Below are positions 59,805-64,000 of a stretch of DNA of 64,000 nucleotides, piece by piece. Origin of the DNA: Sphingopyxis sp. CCNWLW2 (GTDB lineage: Bacteria; Pseudomonadota; Alphaproteobacteria; Sphingomonadales; Sphingomonadaceae). The translations under genes and the position numbers were made by a program. Numbering within the stretch: the stretch's first letter is position 1; every line of letters begins with the position of its first letter. The stretch lies in assembly GCF_037095755.1 (NCBI RefSeq), contig NZ_JBAWKJ010000001.1, positions 1,987,001 to 2,051,000 of the forward strand. The letters run 5' to 3'. The notes beneath the pieces were generated by a model, which was given only the letters and a program-made list of their open reading frames with translations, had not been told where the DNA came from and did no database searches.

Positions 59805-59823
59805 GCAATATATTGCGCAATAT
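59805..59823. promoter_or_regulatory. Nested palindromes upstream of the S41-MarR operon
   Basis: GCAATATATTGC (59805-59816) and ATATTGCGCAATAT (59810-59823) are both perfect and overlap, 29 bases before the S41 start on the minus strand and 117 before the divergent VOC gene. This is MarR-operator-like. Confidence 0.65.
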
Positions 59824-59939
59824 GTTGTAATTATCATCGGCGCAAGCCCGGCTATCGATTGAGGCGACGCGAAGCCGCGGGAACCATCATTCGGCGAAGA
59901 TGTTTTGCGTGTGCGGCGCGGGCAGGAGAGGAGTCATCC

Positions 59940-60374
59940 ATGGAAACGCAATTGCTGCACCGCGGGCGGTTGATCGATCATATCCAGCTTGTCGTCGCCG
60001 ACCTGACGGCGAGCCGCGCCTTTTACGGCGCGATCTTCGATGTCTTCGGCGTACCGATCGGCGGTGAGGCCGAGGATTATTTCTGGGCCGACGAGTTGTT
60101 CGTGTCGACGAAGGACAGTCAGGCGGCGCTCGGCAAGCTGACCGGGCGGCATCATCTGGCGTTTCAGGCGGCGGACCGCGGTGCGGTCGACGCCTTTTAC
60201 AAGGCGGGCCTCGCCGCGGGCGGGCGCGACAATGGCGCACCGGGCGAGCGGCCTTATCATCCGGGCTATTATGCGGCTTTCCTGCTCGATCCCGATGGCA
60301 ACAATATCGAGGCGGTCTATCATGGTGCGCATCAGCGCAGCGCGGCGTCGGTGGAGATCCGCTTCGAAGGTTGA
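59940..60374 (+). CDS. VOC/glyoxalase-family protein
   Basis: A 144-residue vicinal-oxygen-chelate protein from ATG 59940 (AGGAG upstream; a longer frame begins at 59679). LIDHIQLVVADLTASRAFYG, AFQAADRGAVDAFYKAGLAA and YYAAFLLDPDGNNIEAVYHG are the paired strands and last metal-Glu strand of the family. It may isomerise or ring-cleave a small substrate. It diverges from the S41-MarR operon, and the shared palindromes may control both. Confidence 0.88.
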   Translation: METQLLHRGRLIDHIQLVVADLTASRAFYGAIFDVFGVPIGGEAEDYFWADELFVSTKDSQAALGKLTGRHHLAFQAADRGAVDAFYKAGLAAGGRDNGAPGERPYHPGYYAAFLLDPDGNNIEAVYHGAHQRSAASVEIRFEG

Positions 60375-60440
60375 TGCAGGTTTGGAATGGCGAGGCGCCC
60401 CGGCCATCGCGCCCGCTCAGCCCGTCTCGGCGCATAAAAA

Positions 60441-60468
60441 TGAAGTCCGCCGGCAAGCCGACGGACTT
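60441..60468. terminator. Hairpin after the VOC gene
   Basis: GAAGTCCG and CGGACTTC, with an inner CCGGC-AAG-CCG pairing, make a compact hairpin. There is no T-run. The gap 60375-60654 holds this and the next palindrome. Confidence 0.5.
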
Positions 60469-60544
60469 CAAGAGAGCAAGATGGCCTTGGTTCCACCTTC
60501 CTCGGGTCGCACCCGTTCAATGGCCGATTCGGTCGATTGTTTCA

Positions 60545-60560
60545 CTACCCACGTGGGTAG
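60545..60560. promoter_or_regulatory. Perfect 16-base palindrome CTACCCACGTGGGTAG
   Basis: A perfectly symmetric site 95 bases before a LuxR-type regulator gene. It is a strong operator candidate. Confidence 0.6.
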
Positions 60561-60654
60561 GGGACAGAATATTTTCATTTTATCGCATTGCGCTTGCCTT
60601 CGCGCCTCTGCTCCTCTCAAATGAGATCGCTGCGGGTCTTCTGGGGGGAAGTGC

Positions 60655-61818
60655 ATGCAGAGCGACCAGCTATCGACCTTTCCGTCCGACCATAATGCGC
60701 CGGCCGAATGGGAGGTGCTCAACACGCTGATCGGCGAAATCTATGATTCGGTGCTCCATCCCGAAAGCTGGAACGAAACCCTCGCCCGCATCACCGGCAC
60801 CCTCTGCCCGTTAAGTTGGGAAGCCGCCTTCATCCTCTGGGAAAGCAGCAATCCGCCGAGCGCGCGCTTCGTCGCCGCGACGGGCCTCGCCGCGGGAATC
60901 CAGGAGATCTACACCGCGGTCTATGCCGGCAGCCATCCATGGTCGCGCAAGTTCCAGCGCTATGGCAACGGCAGCGTCATCGATAGCTATGACATTATGA
61001 CGCGCGAGGAATTCTATGAGAGTGAGTTCTTCCGCAATTTCCTGAAACCCTATGGCATCGACCGGCTTGTCGGGGTGTTGCTCGACCGGCGCGACGGCGA
61101 CCGGCTCGGGTTGATGATCCCCGGCCCCGGCGACCGCGACGTCGAGCGGCTGAAGCGCGGCCTCCGCGTCCTCGCGCCGCATATCCAGCGCGCCATGCGG
61201 ATCAGCGACCGCATCGCCTCGCTCGACCTTGCTGCGGGCGCCGCGCGCGCCGCCGCCGACGCCGCGCCCTTCGCGATCTTCAGCCTCGACGATCAGCTGG
61301 GTATCCTTGCCGCGAACAGCCGCGCCGCGCGCTACGAACAGGCGGGCTTCATCCGCATCGCGCAGGACCGCTTCGCCTTCACCCATCCCGCCAGCCAGAA
61401 ACGATTGCTCGACCTCGTCAAAAGTTCGGACCCCGCCGGTCTCGCCTTCCAGACGGTCGGCGACGCGGGCGCCGAGTGCCCCGTGCTCGTCGCGCGCGTC
61501 ACGCGCCAGTCGGCGCAGCAACTCGGCGGCGTGCGCCTCGGCGCGTCGCTGATCGTCACGCTCGGCAGCGCGCCGGGCGAAACCCCCGTGGTCGAAATCG
61601 ACCGCGTCGCGCAATGGTTCGGGCTGACCCCCGCCGAAGCCCGCCTCGCCGTCGCGCTCGCCGCGGGCGACACGCTGAAGGACTATGCGGCGCTGCGGGC
61701 GGTCAGCGTGAACGCGGCCCGCTTCCTTCTGAAAGGGATATTCCGCAAGACCGGGGCAACGACGCAGGCGCAACTCGTCGCGCTGCTCGCGCGACTGCCT
61801 GCGCCGGGCGCGAGTTAG
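60655..61818 (+). CDS. LuxR-type HTH transcriptional regulator
   Basis: A 387-residue regulator from ATG 60655. The N-terminal two-thirds has no named sensor, but includes WEVLNTLIGEIYDSVLHPES and a PAS-like middle (FAIFSLDDQLGILAANSRAA). The C-terminal LuxR HTH is FGLTPAEARLAVALAAGDTL, then DYAALRAVSVNAARFLLKGI and FRKTGATTQAQLVALLARL. Ligand unknown. No LuxI or kinase gene is adjacent. Confidence 0.88.
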   Translation: MQSDQLSTFPSDHNAPAEWEVLNTLIGEIYDSVLHPESWNETLARITGTLCPLSWEAAFILWESSNPPSARFVAATGLAAGIQEIYTAVYAGSHPWSRKFQRYGNGSVIDSYDIMTREEFYESEFFRNFLKPYGIDRLVGVLLDRRDGDRLGLMIPGPGDRDVERLKRGLRVLAPHIQRAMRISDRIASLDLAAGAARAAADAAPFAIFSLDDQLGILAANSRAARYEQAGFIRIAQDRFAFTHPASQKRLLDLVKSSDPAGLAFQTVGDAGAECPVLVARVTRQSAQQLGGVRLGASLIVTLGSAPGETPVVEIDRVAQWFGLTPAEARLAVALAAGDTLKDYAALRAVSVNAARFLLKGIFRKTGATTQAQLVALLARLPAPGAS

Positions 61819-61833
61819 GCGCGCCCACTTCGC

Positions 61834-62529
61834 TTACGCATAACCCACCCAGCCGCGCCAGGTGAAGGCGGCGTAGAATTGCTCGACGTTGGCGAAGCCC
61901 GCGGCGCGAAGCACGTCTTCGTCGGCTTCTGGGCTCAGCATCGCGACATGGGTGGCGACGGCCTCGCGGCCCTTGGCGACCTGATCCGGATCGCCGCCCG
62001 AGGCGATGGCATAGGCGGCGTAGCGATCGAGCCAGCGATCGCGTTCGTCAGCACCCTGTGGGAAGCTGCCGTGCGCGGCCACAAAGGGTGCGCCGGGCTT
62101 GAGGCGGCGACGGATTTCTGCGGCGGTGCGGATGCGTTCTTCGGTCGCGAGGAAGTGAAGGGTCAGGAGGCAGGTCGCGCCGTCGAACGGGCCGGCCGGG
62201 GCGTCGTCGATATAGCCTTCGATCAATTCCGCGCGGTGGGCGTTTGGCCCGAGCACCTCAGCCGCGAGGTCGAGCATCGGTCCGGCGGGGTCGACACCGG
62301 TGAAACGCCAGCCCGGATGCGCCTCGGCCATCGCCTTCATCTCGCTGCCGCCGCCCGCGCCGAGCACGAGGATATGCGCGTCGTCGGGGACGCGCTCGGC
62401 CAGCAACAGCCCGGTCATGCGGTGGAGGCCGTCGAGCCCGGGGACGAAGCGCCGCGGCCCTTCGGTATAGCGCGCGACCGCGGCGGGGTCCTTGAAGCTG
62501 TCGAGGAAATGCTGGGCGCCTTCAGCCAT
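61834..62529 (-). CDS. Class I SAM-dependent methyltransferase
   Basis: A 231-residue methyltransferase: DDAHILVLGAGGGSEMKAMA is the SAM loop (about 50-70), FTGVDPAGPMLDLAAEVLG the acidic-residue strand. The family covers small-molecule methylation; substrate unknown. ATG 62529 overlaps the Rrf2 gene's end by eight bases, so the pair is one operon with Rrf2 first. Confidence 0.9.
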   Translation of the reverse strand: MAEGAQHFLDSFKDPAAVARYTEGPRRFVPGLDGLHRMTGLLLAERVPDDAHILVLGAGGGSEMKAMAEAHPGWRFTGVDPAGPMLDLAAEVLGPNAHRAELIEGYIDDAPAGPFDGATCLLTLHFLATEERIRTAAEIRRRLKPGAPFVAAHGSFPQGADERDRWLDRYAAYAIASGGDPDQVAKGREAVATHVAMLSPEADEDVLRAAGFANVEQFYAAFTWRGWVGYA

Positions 62530-62980
62530 GGATATGCTCCTGCGTTTGGGGGGATCGCGCGGCCATGCGCGCGTGGAAATCGGCGGCGAGCGCCGCGAGC
62601 GTCACTTCGCCGAAGCGCGCGAGCAGCAGCGCTTCGGCATCGCGAAAGCTGGTGTCGAGCGCGGCGTTGACCGCCTGTTCGACGAGGCAGCCGGGCGCCT
62701 CGGTGCGGTTGCCCATCGCCATCAGGCTGGGCCGGCCGATCGCGCCATAGACGTCGCGCATCGTGATTTGCCTAAGGTCCTTCGCGATCGTCCAGCCGCC
62801 GCCATGGCCCTTTTCGCTGTGGACGAAGCCCGCATCGCGCAACCCGCCGAGGATGCGGCGGATCACGACCGGGTGCGTCTGCATCGCCTTCGCGAGCTGG
62901 TCCGAGGTCATCGGAGAGCCCTGTTCGGCCATATGGAGGAGGACGTGGAGCACGCCCGAGAGTCGGCTGTCGCGTTTCAT
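62522..62980 (-). CDS. Rrf2-family regulator without an Fe-S cluster Cys set
   Basis: A 152-residue Rrf2 protein: LSGVLHVLLHMAEQGSPMTS, DQLAKAMQTHPVVIRRILGG (HTH), AGFVHSEKGHGGGWTIAKDL (wing). The three Cys that hold the cluster in IscR/NsrR are absent; one Cys remains in EAPGCLVEQ. It likely senses something other than iron-sulfur. It probably regulates the methyltransferase gene it overlaps. Confidence 0.9.
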   Translation of the reverse strand: MKRDSRLSGVLHVLLHMAEQGSPMTSDQLAKAMQTHPVVIRRILGGLRDAGFVHSEKGHGGGWTIAKDLRQITMRDVYGAIGRPSLMAMGNRTEAPGCLVEQAVNAALDTSFRDAEALLLARFGEVTLAALAADFHARMAARSPQTQEHIHG

Positions 62981-63227
62981 GTAACTTTAAATAGTGCGTG
63001 AAATGTGATCGTCAAGACGCGGGATTGACCGCCGACGGCGGAGCGGTTAGCCACGCTCGCGATGACCAACGACCAATCTCTCCGATTCAAGGCGTATTGG
63101 CGCTCCTTTACATAGGAGCGGCATGGCATCACCTGTGACCATCGCCGCCGTGTTCGGACAAGGCGAATGGTCATCATCACACCACCAACCCCCGGTCACG
63201 GCGTGCGCTTTTTGAAGAAGACGCGAC

Positions 63228-63746
63228 ATGACCGATACCTTGCTTGCCCTGTCGACCGACCATTGCCGCATCACGCCGCTGTTTGCCGACGATGCGCGCG
63301 CCTTGTCCGCGATCACCGACGAGACGGTGACCTCGCAGGTTCATTTCCTGCCCGCACCCTTCACCGAGGCCGACGCGCGCGCGCTGATCGCCAAATCAGG
63401 AGGCGGCGATGTCTTTCATGCGGTGCGCGACGAAAGCGGCCTCGATTTGAGCGGCGTGATCGGCGTCCACCGCCGCGTGGGGCAGGAATATGAGATCGGC
63501 TACTGGTTCGCGGCGCGGGTGCGGGGGAAGGGCATCGCGACCGAGGCGGTGCGCGCGGTCGTCGGGGCGCTCGCCACGTCGCGGCCGGGCTGCTCGATCG
63601 TCGCCGAATGCCACCCCGATAATGAGCGCTCGCACGCGCTGCTGCGCCGGATCGGTTTCGTATCGACGGGGCGCGCGGGGAAAAGGCCGGGGCGGATGCT
63701 GATGGCGTGGCGCGCGGCGCCCGCCTATCGCATCGACGTCTGCTGA
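63228..63746 (+). CDS. GNAT-family acetyltransferase (RimJ/RimL-like)
   Basis: A 172-residue protein. CRITPLFADDARALSAITDE, YEIGYWFAARVRGKGIATEA (acetyl-CoA loop) and HPDNERSHALLRRIGFVSTG match the RimJ/RimL branch, which acetylates ribosomal N-termini or small amines. Start ATG 63228 has a weak upstream site. The stop overlaps the convergent hydrolase gene by 22 bases. The gap 62981-63227 holds nothing I can name. Confidence 0.88.
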   Translation: MTDTLLALSTDHCRITPLFADDARALSAITDETVTSQVHFLPAPFTEADARALIAKSGGGDVFHAVRDESGLDLSGVIGVHRRVGQEYEIGYWFAARVRGKGIATEAVRAVVGALATSRPGCSIVAECHPDNERSHALLRRIGFVSTGRAGKRPGRMLMAWRAAPAYRIDVC

Positions 63747-64000
63747 TCGGGTGTTTCGTCGCTCACCTCTTCGGTCAGCGCCTTGACGATCGCCGCGACC
63801 GATGTGGGCGCATAGGCGAAGCCCATATGGCCGCAGTCGACCTCGACCTGCCGATCACTCTCATGCGGAAGCCCGCGCGCGCTGCTCACCGCGACGACGC
63901 CGTCATGCTTCGACCAGAGCGCGAAGGTCGGCATTTCGGGGCGCGGGGCGGGGTGGAAGTCGATCGGCGGATTGTCGACCGGGTGGCGCGCGACGAGGTG
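63725..64000 (-). CDS. Alpha/beta hydrolase, C-terminal part (5' end outside window)
   Basis: The frame is open to the right edge, so the gene starts beyond 64000; about 91 residues are visible. MPTFALWSKHDGVV carries the likely catalytic Asp and VEVDCGHMGFAYAP the His of an alpha/beta hydrolase. The nucleophile is not in the window. Substrate unknown. Confidence 0.8.
   Translation of the reverse strand, partial: HLVARHPVDNPPIDFHPAPRPEMPTFALWSKHDGVVAVSSARGLPHESDRQVEVDCGHMGFAYAPTSVAAIVKALTEEVSDETPDQQTSMR

Noticed and set aside
1..64000. tRNA, rRNA, CRISPR arrays, insertion sequences
   Set aside because: No cloverleaf, no T-psi-C-like GGTTCGAATC, no regularly spaced repeats, and no transposase-like frame was seen on either strand by reading.

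Overview
The window is a high-GC alphaproteobacterial chromosome segment, most consistent with Sphingomonadaceae (Sphingopyxis-like). The support is codon use, a sciP (CtrA inhibitor) gene, argH / small lipoprotein / lysA gene order, dense short sphingomonad-type palindromic repeats, many small single-function transcription units, and class Ia nrdAB. No rRNA, tRNA, CRISPR array, complete prophage or transposase was seen. The assignment is inference from content, not from a database search.

Layout. 1-7.4 kb: housekeeping metabolism (end of an alpha/beta hydrolase, gpsA, tlpA-like lipoprotein thioredoxin, argH, LptM-like lipoprotein, lysA, a siroheme-synthase N-terminal protein, a PLP aminotransferase). 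7.4-12.6 kb: a beta-propeller protein; a compact cassette made of a 48-residue peptide with a very strong ribosome binding site, a HEAT-like protein and a cupin-plus-HEAT protein; then lepA. 12.6-15.3 kb: a lower-GC defence island, vsr / C5 methyltransferase / probable restriction endonuclease. 15.3-17.6 kb: a frameshifted small gene, a terminase-small-subunit-like HTH protein and an XRE regulator. 17.6-29.3 kb: many small genes (GNAT, lipoprotein, sciP, mnmA, Nudix, FrnE-type oxidoreductase, staphylococcal-nuclease homologue, DUF2171, PRC-like and others), including a second copy of the HTH family. 29.4-35.6 kb: nrdAB, an isolated 20-codon micro-ORF unit and a CHASE2-EAL protein. 35.7-49.3 kb: acyl-CoA dehydrogenase, Sua5-type tRNA threonylcarbamoylation enzyme, transporter, SDR, carboxylase beta subunit, acyltransferase, S41 peptidase, ispG, TorF-type porin. 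49.4-64 kb: oxidases, an amidohydrolase, ilvA, thioesterase, homocysteine methyltransferase, an S41 peptidase-MarR pair, a LuxR-type regulator, a methyltransferase-Rrf2 pair, and part of another hydrolase.

The most interesting item is the cassette at 8551-10721. The small ORF has a near-ideal Shine-Dalgarno and is followed by a hairpin that leaves it as the first, probably over-translated cistron. Behind it come two proteins with partly shared architecture, only one of which keeps a cupin-like HxH/H metal site. It looks like a precursor peptide with modifying or binding partners (RiPP-like), but this is inference. Other points of note: a protein N-terminus apparently supplied by a dispersed repeat (amidohydrolase at 53636), a free-standing micro-ORF with its own terminator (33140-33202), a truncated SUMT remnant on a siroheme synthase, two gene frames that need single-base shifts, and clean operator-like palindromes before two S41 peptidases and a LuxR-type regulator.

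Dispersed inverted repeats sit in many intergenic spaces (21947, 22152, 27247, 28221, 28284, 29375, 30550, 38464, 43163, 45805, 50565, 53569, 53654, 55935). They fall into a few sequence families and are the main non-coding structure of the window.
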